From positions 1 through 15,675 of the forward strand of contig WALD01000017.1 of the NCBI GenBank assembly GCA_015523055.1: a DNA stretch of 15,675 nucleotides. Reading direction: 5' to 3'. This DNA comes from Candidatus Altarchaeota archaeon. GTDB taxonomy: Archaea > Altiarchaeota > Altiarchaeia > IMC4 > QMZM01. Made by a program: the position numbers and the translations under genes. Below, piece by piece: positions 7,240 to 14,618 of the stretch. The notes under the pieces were generated by a model. The model was not told the DNA's origin, did not search any database, and saw only the letters and a list, made by a program, of their open reading frames with translations. Position 1 is the stretch's first letter, and each line of letters opens with the position of its first letter.

Positions 7240-8655
7240 TTAAATAGCAATTCCCATGCTTTCAGCAACATCGACCAGACCCTTAATCTTCTCTAAAAAG
7301 AAGGGATTTATATAAGAAAGCTTATTAATATCCTCAACAGTCATCCCGGCCCTGAAGCCATCCACAATATAGAATATTCTCTCATCATTTGGTGTCTTAA
7401 TCTTTTCCTTAATCTTATCAATATCCTCCTCCCCCATGCCGCCGATTCCATCCCGGTTTATATCAAGGGAATTTATCGCCTTCTGCATCGCCTCCTCAAA
7501 CGTTCTGCCAATGGACATAACCTCCCCTGTTGCTTTCATCTGGGTCCCTATGGTTCGGTCTATGTCCCTGAACTTGTCGAATGGCCATCTCGGGATTTTC
7601 ATCACTATATAGTCAATGGATGGCTCAAAAGAGGACGGAGTCTTCTTAGTCACCTCGTTTGGAATCTCGTCCAGCGTTTTGCCTATTGCAACCTTTGCTG
7701 CGACTCTCGCTATGGGATAACCAGTAGCCTTGGACGCTAATGCTGACGATCTCGAAACCCGGGGATTGACCTCTATTACCATATACTCCCGGGTTTCGGG
7801 ATGCAGGGCAAACTGTATATTACAACCGCCTTCAACACCCAGGGCTCTTATAATCTTCAATGCGGCGTTTCTGAGAATCTGGTTATCAACATCGCTCAGC
7901 GTTTGAGCAGGAGCGACGACAATGCTCTCCCCGGTATGAATTCCCATTGGATCAATGTTCTCCATTGAGCATATGGTGATGCAATTATCATGGGAGTCTC
8001 TCATCACCTCATACTCAAATTCATACCATCCAATGAGCGACTGTTCTATCAGAACCTGATTTATCATACTTAACTGCAAACCATGTCTTGTTATCCTCTC
8101 AAGTTCATCTTCATTTTCTGCGATTCCTCCCCCGCCTCCTCCAAGTGTATATGCCGGCCTAACAATAACCGGATAGCCAATCTCTTCTGCTGCTTCTTTT
8201 GCCTCAATGAATGAATTCACGGCCCTGTTGGGTGGTACTGGCTCATTGATTTTTCTCATAAGATTCGCAAATGAATTCCTGTCCTCGCCGTTCTTTATCG
8301 TTTCTATAGGTGTTCCGAGAACTGTTATGTTATATTCCTCAAAAACACCCATGACAGCCAAAGCCGATGCAATATTCAGGCCGGTCTGCCCGCCCATTGT
8401 GGGTAGAATTCCTTCGGGCCTCTCCTTTTCTATAATTTTTGCAACTATCTCCGGGATTAAGGGTTCAATATAGATTATATCTGCAATGTCCGGCTCTGTC
8501 ATGATTGTAGCAGGGTTTGAATTCACGAGAACTACCTTCTTCCCTTCCTCTCTTAGAGATAGGCAGGCCTGGCTGCCACTATAGTCAAATTCCGCCGCCT
8601 GCCCAATCTGTATAGGCCCGGACCCTATGATAAGTATCTTATCCAGCTCATCCAT
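7240..8655 (-). CDS. carB: Carbamoyl-phosphate synthase large subunit, N-terminal half (split CarB)
   Basis: Makes carbamoyl phosphate for pyrimidine and arginine synthesis. This half carries the carboxyphosphate-forming ATP-grasp unit. 471 aa from ATG 8655. Seen: N-terminal IIGSGPIQIGQAAEFDYSG; GGQTGLN; the ATP-grasp Gly loop RPAYTLGGGGGGIA (usual LGGTGGG); GWYEFEYEVMRD; MENIDPMGIHTGES; VEVNPRVSRSSALASKATGYP; and the oligomerisation region ending KGLVDVAESMGIAI. It stops where the second ATP-grasp half would begin, matching the split arrangement known in Methanocaldococcus. Neither the C-terminal half nor carA lies in the window. A longer start at 8703 exists (16 more residues). GGGAGGAG sits inside that extension, but the shorter start fits the usual CarB N-terminus. 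Confidence 0.93.
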   Translation of the reverse strand: MDELDKILIIGSGPIQIGQAAEFDYSGSQACLSLREEGKKVVLVNSNPATIMTEPDIADIIYIEPLIPEIVAKIIEKERPEGILPTMGGQTGLNIASALAVMGVFEEYNITVLGTPIETIKNGEDRNSFANLMRKINEPVPPNRAVNSFIEAKEAAEEIGYPVIVRPAYTLGGGGGGIAENEDELERITRHGLQLSMINQVLIEQSLIGWYEFEYEVMRDSHDNCITICSMENIDPMGIHTGESIVVAPAQTLSDVDNQILRNAALKIIRALGVEGGCNIQFALHPETREYMVIEVNPRVSRSSALASKATGYPIARVAAKVAIGKTLDEIPNEVTKKTPSSFEPSIDYIVMKIPRWPFDKFRDIDRTIGTQMKATGEVMSIGRTFEEAMQKAINSLDINRDGIGGMGEEDIDKIKEKIKTPNDERIFYIVDGFRAGMTVEDINKLSYINPFFLEKIKGLVDVAESMGIAI

Positions 8656-8799
8656 TGTAATTATATGGTATATGAGAATATACTCCTCCCGGTAATGCGA
8701 CACAAATTCACATCTGATGAATTCCTGTCCTAAAAGATTATGAGGGACGGCTTAAATTCCGCATTTTTATGCATTGCATTAATAATAGCTATATCTAAG

Positions 8800-8958
8800 A
8801 TGGCACGATTCAAGGAGGCAGAGATTAGAATCTTCAAGGGCATCTGCATGGAATGTAACGCAAAGAATCCTGTGGGAGCCACGAAGTGCAGGAAATGCGG
8901 AAAAACCAACAAGATAAGGCGAAAGAACAGAAAAATGGCTGCCAAGGCATCAGTCTGA
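8800..8958 (+). CDS. rpl40e: Ribosomal protein L40e
   Basis: Small zinc-binding large-subunit ribosomal protein, 52 aa, usual archaeal length. It starts MARFKEAEIR and has a four-cysteine zinc ribbon C16-x2-C19 ... C30-x2-C33 (CMEC, CRKC) followed by a basic Lys/Arg tail. An in-frame upstream ATG at 8740 would add 20 hydrophobic residues foreign to the family and is rejected. TA-rich sequence about 25-30 bp upstream and no Shine-Dalgarno suggest leaderless translation. Divergent from carB. It is followed after 45 bp by the Cas4-like gene in the same direction. Confidence 0.93.
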   Translation: MARFKEAEIRIFKGICMECNAKNPVGATKCRKCGKTNKIRRKNRKMAAKASV

Positions 8959-9003
8959 TCTATCTTAATCGCCCTAAGTTTAGGGATATTGGAATTCTGC
9001 AAG

Positions 9004-9795
9004 ATGGATGTAAACGCATCTACCCTGAACCAATACACCTTCTGCCCGAGAAGTATCTATCTTTCAAGGGTATTGAAGATAAAGGCCAGACCTACTGAAG
9101 AACAGACCAGGGGGCTGGTCGGGCATGCTGTGAGAAAGGAACTCAGTATGAGGCAGGCGAGGTTATTGGGCAGAATTCATCACCCGGATGAGCTGGAGAT
9201 ACTCCTTCTTCAGGAACTGGAGCAGATAATGCAGGATTTTCCCCATATTTATAAAAACATGCTAAAGGGCGTAAATTACGAAAGGTTTATCCCGGATATA
9301 AAAACAGAGGTGCTGAACGAAATTGGAACTATAAGCACCAAGCTGGGACTTCTTGTTGAGGAGATTGGGATTGAAAAAGCACTAAAGCTAATAACCCCCT
9401 GGAGGGTTGAATACTACATAAAGTCGGACCAACTTGCAATTACCGGCAGGGTCGATAAGGTAATGCTTGAGGACACGTACATTCCAATAGAGATAAAGAC
9501 GGGACAGCCATCTGATGGTATATGGAAGGGTGACAGGTTACAGACCTGCGCTTATGCTATGCTTCTTGAGGACAAATTCAACCTGAAGGATCCCATCCCT
9601 TACGGTTTCGTTGAGTATACAAGAATTCAGGAGAGAAGGCCAATAATGACGACAGAGAAACTGAGGCGGGAGGTTATAGATACGAGAGATGCCATCATAG
9701 AGATTCTTCAAGGAAAAATTCCGGATATCGGTCCCTCTGCTACAGACAAAAAATGCAAGTCATGCGGATATAAAGAAATATGCTATGAGATATGA
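9004..9795 (+). CDS. Cas4-like Fe-S PD-(D/E)XK exonuclease, not CRISPR-linked here
   Basis: Predicted RecB-family single-strand exonuclease, 263 aa from ATG 9004. Seen: first cluster cysteine C14 in YTFCPRSIYLSR; H41 in GHAVRKEL; D151 in GRVDKV; E163 and K165 in PIEIKTG; the QxxxY motif at Q180/Y184; and a C-terminal cysteine trio C251, C254, C260 (CKSCGYKEIC). All Cas4/PF01930-type catalytic and Fe-S residues are therefore present. No CRISPR array or other cas gene occurs in the window, so a chromosomal repair or replication role is as likely as adaptation. It follows L40e by 45 bp and may be cotranscribed. A TTG at 8989 would lengthen it by five codons. Confidence 0.88.
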   Translation: MDVNASTLNQYTFCPRSIYLSRVLKIKARPTEEQTRGLVGHAVRKELSMRQARLLGRIHHPDELEILLLQELEQIMQDFPHIYKNMLKGVNYERFIPDIKTEVLNEIGTISTKLGLLVEEIGIEKALKLITPWRVEYYIKSDQLAITGRVDKVMLEDTYIPIEIKTGQPSDGIWKGDRLQTCAYAMLLEDKFNLKDPIPYGFVEYTRIQERRPIMTTEKLRREVIDTRDAIIEILQGKIPDIGPSATDKKCKSCGYKEICYEI

Positions 9796-9798
9796 GAG

Positions 9799-9818
9799 AA
9801 TTCCACCCGGGTGGGATT
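9799..9818. terminator. Palindrome between convergent genes
   Basis: A perfect 12-bp palindrome CCACCCGGGTGG (9803-9814), extendable to 20 bp with one mismatch, lies just past the Cas4-like stop and 37 bp from the end of the convergent rps17e. It could form a stem in either transcript. A T-rich run (about 9837-9853) follows on the plus strand. The terminator role is inferred from position. Confidence 0.35.
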
Positions 9819-9854
9819 ACATCCAGGTCTTGAATTCTTTCAAAGTGTTTTCTT

Positions 9855-10055
9855 CTAGATTTCCTCTGTCGCTTCCCTCTTCACAACCTTTGTTATGTAA
9901 CCCGCAATCTTATTTCTTATGGACTTACTTTTCACAGTAGTTAGTTTCTGCACACTCTCCTTGTTCCCCTGAAAGTCCTTGCCAAACTCCCCATGATATT
10001 TCTCAAGGAGCTCGTTGGCAATTCTCTTTAGATAGGTCTGTTTTATTCTTCCCAT
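9855..10055 (-). CDS. rps17e: Ribosomal protein S17e
   Basis: Small-subunit ribosomal protein specific to archaea and eukaryotes, 66 aa. It starts MGRIKQTYLKRIANELLEKY and has the conserved TTVKSKSIRNKIAGYIT segment, matching archaeal S17e in length and pattern. Its ATG lies inside the 3' end of sppA (13-bp overlap of the reading frames). A strong Shine-Dalgarno GGAGGT is located 5 nt before it, within sppA codons, so it is probably translated from the sppA transcript. Convergent with the Cas4-like gene. Confidence 0.94.
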   Translation of the reverse strand: MGRIKQTYLKRIANELLEKYHGEFGKDFQGNKESVQKLTTVKSKSIRNKIAGYITKVVKREATEEI

Positions 10056-10963
10056 ATTTTACCTCCATATCCACTTATTATGCCTCTGCCTATGCCATAG
10101 CCCATATGGGTTGACATCTCCGACAACATGTCCACCAGATTTCTTTTTGGCCTTGCTTCAGCTATCCCCGGGGTTCCTTCAATTCCCCCAAGCCCCGATG
10201 CAATCTCTATCGCAGTGGACCTCCCACCAAGAACATCCACCAGATGAAGCTCCTTCGCCTCAAGCCCAAGATAAATGCTTCCGTCGGATATATTCTCAAC
10301 ATACACCCTAGAGAGGTTTCTGTTTTCCGCCACCCCTGAGACAAAATCATAGTAGATCTTATTCACCATTTCCTGAAGATCACGCTTCTCGCCTTCGGTC
10401 ATCTCTCTGTATGGACTTCCTATGTCCTTACTATTCCCTGCTTTGATTACTGTCATGTTAACGCCAAGCATTCTCAGCAACCCGTAATACTGAGGTACCG
10501 TCATTATAACCCCTATATTTCCTATGATTGAATTTCTATTCGCTACAATAACATCAGCTGCGGAGGCGATATAATAGGCCCCTGAAGCGCCAACATCCTC
10601 AATCCATGCAACCACTGGTTTATTGCAGTTTTTGACCACCTCCTCAATCTCGCCGGTTGCAACTACACTGCCCCCACCGGAATTTATATCCAGAACAATG
10701 GCCTTTATTGCAGGGTCGCTTTCAGCACCCTCTATCCTATCTCTTACTATTGCCACTTCGGCACACTGTGTTCCGCCAATCATCCTGGGGCCGCACCTCT
10801 CTGTAGTTATGTACCCCTTCACCGGAATCATGGCAATCTTGCTCCCGAAAAAGGGCATCTCGTTCTTGTTGAACTCCCCTGCCAGTGCTATTATCCCAAC
10901 AATCCCAAGAGCAACAAAGACGAGTAAGGACATTAGGATAATAACCTTCCACTTGGTTTCCAT
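10043..10963 (-). CDS. sppA: Signal peptide peptidase SppA (S49 family)
   Basis: Membrane-anchored serine protease that degrades cleaved signal peptides and membrane fragments. 306 aa. Seen: one N-terminal transmembrane segment (residues 6-28); AIVLDINSGGG loop (89-98); nucleophile S127 in GASGAYYIA; general base K179 in GNSKDIGSP. The 52-residue Ser-Lys spacing is as in archaeal SppA with a Ser/Lys dyad. The catalytic domain should face outside. The first gene of a minus-strand pair with rps17e, whose start and Shine-Dalgarno lie inside its last codons. A duplicated AT-rich motif and a hairpin lie immediately upstream. Confidence 0.94.
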   Translation of the reverse strand: METKWKVIILMSLLVFVALGIVGIIALAGEFNKNEMPFFGSKIAMIPVKGYITTERCGPRMIGGTQCAEVAIVRDRIEGAESDPAIKAIVLDINSGGGSVVATGEIEEVVKNCNKPVVAWIEDVGASGAYYIASAADVIVANRNSIIGNIGVIMTVPQYYGLLRMLGVNMTVIKAGNSKDIGSPYREMTEGEKRDLQEMVNKIYYDFVSGVAENRNLSRVYVENISDGSIYLGLEAKELHLVDVLGGRSTAIEIASGLGGIEGTPGIAEARPKRNLVDMLSEMSTHMGYGIGRGIISGYGGKIWEE

Positions 10964-10977
10964 TCTCTGGATATTCT

Positions 10978-11062
10978 TATTGACAAGGGATTAATAAATA
11001 CCAGGAATTCAGGAGGGTTGATAAGGGGGCGAAGCCCCCTTATATTGACAAGGGATTAATAA
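10978..11062. repeat. Direct repeat pair enclosing a perfect hairpin, upstream of sppA
   Basis: The 20-bp sequence at 10978-10997 recurs exactly at 11043-11062 (core ttgacaagggattaataa). Between the copies is a perfect 10-bp stem ATAAGGGGGC/GCCCCCTTAT (11021-11030 / 11034-11043) with loop GAA. A third, imperfect copy of the repeat start (ttgataaggg, 11018-11027) overlaps the left stem arm. On the minus strand each repeat contains TTATTAAT, which could serve as a TATA box for sppA. The hairpin could end transcription from the upstream VWA gene. A small duplication or a hairpin insertion element are the likely origins. Confidence 0.75.
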
Positions 11063-11069
11063 GTGCTGG

Positions 11070-13004
11070 TTATTCTTCAAGTAAACCCTTCCTTTTATAT
11101 GTTAAACTCTCAATAAAAAGAAAAATCAGACCAAGGATGATGAGATAGAGCCAGAATTCTATCCGTACCTGAACCTTCTCCCTGAGAATTGCAGAATTCC
11201 CATCGTTTACTGTATTCAGATTAGAGATGGATTCAGAGATGTCGGATTCTGATTCATCAAGAAGGGAAACAGCCACCTTATTATCCGGGTCACTGGAGCC
11301 TATGGTGTAGATTCCGACCTCGTCCAAAATTATGTTTTCTGTATGACGGGATTTTCCTGAGGGGGTTACAACAGTAACCCTGTCTTTTAGAGGCAGAGAT
11401 TCTCCTGTCCTGAAGTTGTTAGTAACTAGTGAATCCTCTCTCCGATTTATCCACTGCATGAGCTGAAACCAGAATATTGGGTGGAAGGAGCTGTAATAGA
11501 AATTGCTCCATTCCTCATCTGGATTTATTCCAACAAAGACAACCGTTCCTTTCCCATAGCTATGATAGGCAAGTGCAGGACTCTTATCAATGGTTGCTAT
11601 TACACGGCTCTGGTTCTTCGCTACACATTGAAGATGTCTTTTTGTGATTAGATTCCGAAGCACTACACCCTGTATGATTTCATGATTCTCCACCACCCTC
11701 ATCCTCTCATCCCCCTCTTTAAGACCAACAGGTATAACAGGAAGAATGGAAATCATATTTTTATTATCCATTTCCCCCATACCTGATGATACCAGAAATA
11801 CAACCCTTCCACCATCCCGGGCATATTCACCAAGCTTTTTAAATGTTCCGGGGAGAATTATTTTCGGATCTATGTCTCCGAGTATTACAGTATCAAATCC
11901 ATAAAATTCTGGAATGATCGGGGGAATAGACACCTCCAGATCAACATTTGATGATGCTTCAAGAGCATATCTTAGATAGCTGTCCGATCCCTCCTTTGTA
12001 ACCAGCAGAACCCTGTATTTTTTTACTCCTGGAAGGAAAGCAAAGGCCGTATTATCAACAGCGAGAGCATCATTTGCATTTACTACAACCTTTATTACGT
12101 GCCTTTTCTCTGTAATGTTCGGTTCAAGGTGATAGAGAAACTGCTCCCCTCCCCCGAGACGCTTTGCTATCCGGCCCACTTCCTTGCTATCAACAAAAAC
12201 ATCTATGGGCAGTTTATCTTCATCACGAGCAAAATTCTTTACAGTAAAGGTTATTGAACATTTCTTTGCTTCTGTGATAAAACGCTTCGCATCAATGTCT
12301 ATTATACCTGAATTCTTCCCTTTTCCAGATACCCTTACAAATTCAACTGCAACATTGTCCATTGATGCCATCTTCCTTGAGAATTCCATTTCGGATTCCT
12401 GACTCTTTGAGAAATCAGAGAGCACATAAATCCTCTTATTCAGCATGGAACCAGACAGAATGTCCTTTGCGAAGAGAATTGAATCCCCTATATTAGATCC
12501 CGTGTCTGCGGCTCTGATGCTGGATAGGATTTTCATAGCGTCCTCTTTTGTCCCGCCTCTCAGAAGGAGGATCGGAAGGTTTTCAGCCAGAACTATACTT
12601 ATCGAACTTTCAGGATTCTGATGGTCTAGAATCTGCATCGCGATCTCCTTTGCCCTTTCAAACCTACTTGGAGTTACATCCGTTGATTGCATGCTTGCCG
12701 AGGCATCAATAACAAGGACAACTGCTCCCTTTTCACTCTTCTCTTCCCACCGGATCATAAAAGGATTCGCCACGGCAAGGACAAGAAGGATTATTATCAG
12801 GAGCTGCAGAAGAAGCAACGGATCCCTTATGAACCTGTTAAAGAATGATGCGAACCTCTTCCTCCTTTTCTTTGAAACTACGAACATCAGGGTAGGGAGC
12901 TTTATGTGCTTCGGTTTTGGCTTCAGGAGGTAGAGAATTATAATTGGAATCAAGAGGAGAAGACCTGCAAGAGCCAACGGGGTTACAAACTCAAGTGATG
13001 CCAT
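11070..13004 (-). CDS. BatA/VWA-domain membrane protein
   Basis: Predicted membrane protein of the BatA-type family, 644 aa. Seen: N-terminal hydrophobic segment (8-27) with the family's LYLLKPKPKHIKLPTLMF turn; a second transmembrane segment (63-81); a von Willebrand A domain with MIDAS DASAS at 100-104; a long extracytoplasmic region with beta-rich and glutamine-amidotransferase-like parts (FDTVILGDI, SYGKGTVVFVGI); and a C-terminal transmembrane anchor (about 616-632). Such genes usually follow a MoxR ATPase and a DUF58 gene. Neither is here, and an IS605 relic begins about 15-20 bp upstream of the start. A GGGAGGAAG lies about 20 nt before the ATG. The protein is complete. The specific process it serves is unknown. 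Confidence 0.85.
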   Translation of the reverse strand: MASLEFVTPLALAGLLLLIPIIILYLLKPKPKHIKLPTLMFVVSKKRRKRFASFFNRFIRDPLLLLQLLIIILLVLAVANPFMIRWEEKSEKGAVVLVIDASASMQSTDVTPSRFERAKEIAMQILDHQNPESSISIVLAENLPILLLRGGTKEDAMKILSSIRAADTGSNIGDSILFAKDILSGSMLNKRIYVLSDFSKSQESEMEFSRKMASMDNVAVEFVRVSGKGKNSGIIDIDAKRFITEAKKCSITFTVKNFARDEDKLPIDVFVDSKEVGRIAKRLGGGEQFLYHLEPNITEKRHVIKVVVNANDALAVDNTAFAFLPGVKKYRVLLVTKEGSDSYLRYALEASSNVDLEVSIPPIIPEFYGFDTVILGDIDPKIILPGTFKKLGEYARDGGRVVFLVSSGMGEMDNKNMISILPVIPVGLKEGDERMRVVENHEIIQGVVLRNLITKRHLQCVAKNQSRVIATIDKSPALAYHSYGKGTVVFVGINPDEEWSNFYYSSFHPIFWFQLMQWINRREDSLVTNNFRTGESLPLKDRVTVVTPSGKSRHTENIILDEVGIYTIGSSDPDNKVAVSLLDESESDISESISNLNTVNDGNSAILREKVQVRIEFWLYLIILGLIFLFIESLTYKRKGLLEE

Positions 13005-13019
13005 AGTAAACGGAGCAAG

Positions 13020-13405
13020 GGACTTCCTCCCTTCGGGGGAGAGAGAGGAATTGCGATTTCACCTCCTGGTTATTTAATGGTTTTATATATCTGAATACTG
13101 AATCTAATGGTTTATCATGCGAAGAACTATTAAACTGCAAATCCCTCTGGATAACTACATTGAAGACACTGTGCGACCCTATAACATAGCTTATAAAGGT
13201 CAGAAAAGCGAACAGGCAGAAAAGTTGGTATCGTTGTAGGGGATGTGGATTCAGCATCAATGCTGACCTTAATGCAGCACGAAACATCGTTGCCCTCAGC
13301 AGGTTCTCTGGGCAACAAGCTGCTGTCAACCAGCCAATCGTAGCGTGAATTAGTTTTCATAGTTACAAGCTTACAAGCCTCGCCCTTCAGGGCGGGATGA
13401 TTAAC
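13020..13405 (+). mobile_element. Internally deleted IS200/IS605-type (tnpB-only) element relic
   Basis: This 390-bp stretch between the VWA and YdjM-like genes has both ends of a tnpB gene but no middle, and ends in CCTCGCCCTTCAGGGCGGG followed by ATGATTAAC (13378-13405), a hairpin typical of IS605-family right ends. The left boundary is uncertain: a TTCG-loop hairpin at about 13028-13045 is a candidate. No target duplication is expected for this family. The element could be moved only by a TnpA supplied elsewhere. Confidence 0.75.
13117..13348 (+). pseudogene. tnpB: tnpB remnant: N-terminal 26 codons joined to the C-terminal zinc finger
   Basis: The ATG at 13117 starts MRRTIKLQIPLDNYIEDTVRPYNIAY, a typical TnpB N-terminus. 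From about 13200 another frame gives WYRCRGCGFSINADLNAARN, the TnpB C-terminal zinc-finger/RuvC end (CxxCG...NADxNAA), running to a stop at 13346-13348. The first frame stops at 13237-13239. The junction near 13195-13205 therefore removed some 300 codons and shifted the frame. No nuclease activity is possible. Confidence 0.85.
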
Positions 13406-13413
13406 ATGATAGA

Positions 13414-13420
13414 TTATATG
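13414..13420 (+). promoter_or_regulatory. Candidate TATA box of the YdjM-like gene
   Basis: TTATATG centred about 25 bp before ATG 13442 fits a leaderless archaeal start. It lies 9 bp beyond the IS right end. Confidence 0.35.
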
Positions 13421-13441
13421 CTCAGAGTAAAATATTACACC

Positions 13442-13888
13442 ATGCCCGGTTACAAAACCCACATCTTTGGCTATCTGGTAATGGCAGGGATTATCCTGCT
13501 ACTGATGGACAAACTTATAGGTCTCCATATTTCGATAGAGATTTTGGTATCTGGGAATGTAATTGGAATTCTCTACTCAATTCTGCCGGACATAGACACC
13601 CCCTCATCAAAGATGCGGAAGATTACAGGCAGACTCTTTCTTGCTGTATCTATTGTGTGTTTGATAGCCTTTGCGTTTCTTAGAAGAATAGAATTAATCT
13701 ATATCCCTCTGGCACTTATCTCTTTCCTTTATGTCCTATGGTTCTCCAGACACAGGGGACTCTTTCATACCCCTCTCATCGGGATCTTACTATCACTACC
13801 GTTATACCTTATAGATATTCATTATGTCGGCTTCGCCTTGTTGGGATTTTTCAGTCATCTAATTCTCGACAAGGAGGTGCTCAGATAG
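13442..13888 (+). CDS. YdjM/DUF457-like membrane protein (putative metal-dependent hydrolase)
   Basis: Integral membrane protein, 148 aa from ATG 13442. Seen: MPGYKTHIFGYLV with the first family histidine; LPDIDTPSSKM, the conserved acidic segment after a hydrophobic stretch; a central pair of hydrophobic segments; HRGLFHTPL, the conserved HRGxTH-type motif; and GFFSHLILD near the C-terminus. These His/Asp motifs suggest metal binding within the membrane face. The biochemical function of the family is not well established. Longer starts (from 13397) would begin inside the IS right end and are rejected. The C-terminus is short, ending soon after SHLILD. Confidence 0.82.
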   Translation: MPGYKTHIFGYLVMAGIILLLMDKLIGLHISIEILVSGNVIGILYSILPDIDTPSSKMRKITGRLFLAVSIVCLIAFAFLRRIELIYIPLALISFLYVLWFSRHRGLFHTPLIGILLSLPLYLIDIHYVGFALLGFFSHLILDKEVLR

Positions 13889-13965
13889 ATGTAAATATGA
13901 TTACTGCCAACGCCGTTATGCCTACTTTTTGTTGTTCATGGGTTTGATTTAAATGAAGATTCCTA

Positions 13966-14589
13966 ATGAATAGAACGATGAAACGGGAAATGCCGGTATT
14001 CTGGGGCTGTCTCTTCACCCACAATTATCCCTTTCTGATGGAAAGCATAAAGACCGTGCTGAGATATCTTAGTATAGGGCCGGTTGAAATAGAAAATGTG
14101 GGTTGTTGCCCATATCCCCAACTTGAGGTTTATGATAAAGATGCACAACTGGCATTATCTGCCAGAAACCTAATTCTGGCTGAGAGGAGGGGTAATAAGC
14201 TCGTAGTGCCGTGCAATGGTTGTTTCAATACACTGAATAACGCTCATAATGACCTGAAGGACCACAGGCTGAGGAAAAAGATAAATTCTTTACTACCGGA
14301 TGGTATGAGATACGATGGAGAACTAGAGGTCATACACCTCCTGGATATTCTAAACCCAAAACTTCCGGTAATAGAAACCCTGATAAAGAAACCTATAACA
14401 ATTGAGGTATTTGGCGATGCTGGTCTTAATCTTGGTGTTTTTTCCGGAGATATAACCATAATAGTGCACGGCTATTCAGAATATCTCCCGGGAAATACAC
14501 TAAATGCCGGTGAATTAATCGTCTATGGAAACTCAGGGGACATCACCGGGATGGGCGCCAGAGGTGGAAAAATCTTCGTGATGTCGTAA
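13966..14589 (+). CDS. HdrB-type CCG domain fused to a GXGXG domain
   Basis: 207 aa, two recognisable parts. Residues 10-130 resemble the first half of heterodisulfide reductase subunit B: FWGCLF...VGCCPYP...LSARNLILAE...CNGCFNTLNNA, then EVIHLLDIL. Cysteines C15, C47, C48, C83 and C86 follow the CCG pattern (C-x31-CC-x34-C-x2-C) that binds a [4Fe-4S] cluster in HdrB. Residues 144-207 show Gly/Asp repeats (VFGDAGLNLG, YGNSGDITGMGARGGKIFV) of the GXGXG beta-helix found in glutamate synthase and in formylmethanofuran dehydrogenase subunit C. No frameshift is visible at the junction. Full HdrB has a second CCG domain, here replaced by GXGXG. It is followed 29 bp downstream by an asparagine-synthetase-like gene. 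Starts at 13978 or 13990 are possible. The reaction is unknown. Confidence 0.8.
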   Translation: MNRTMKREMPVFWGCLFTHNYPFLMESIKTVLRYLSIGPVEIENVGCCPYPQLEVYDKDAQLALSARNLILAERRGNKLVVPCNGCFNTLNNAHNDLKDHRLRKKINSLLPDGMRYDGELEVIHLLDILNPKLPVIETLIKKPITIEVFGDAGLNLGVFSGDITIIVHGYSEYLPGNTLNAGELIVYGNSGDITGMGARGGKIFVMS

Positions 14590-14618
14590 TCCAACCCAGG
14601 GGGGGCAGAATAATTACA

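Noticed and set aside
8740..8799. N-terminal extension of L40e with a hydrophobic segment
   Set aside because: L40e normally starts MARF; the upstream codons overlap the likely promoter region.
9004..9795. A CRISPR-Cas locus
   Set aside because: Only a Cas4-like gene is present; no repeat-spacer array or other cas gene was found on either strand.
13397..13441. Longer start for the YdjM-like gene
   Set aside because: It would begin in the IS right-end sequence; the family start MPGYKTH and the TATA spacing favour 13442.
12991..13462. Two overlapping minus-strand open frames of about 110 aa
   Set aside because: They are antisense to the tnpB relic, and the plus-strand TnpB motifs explain the sequence.
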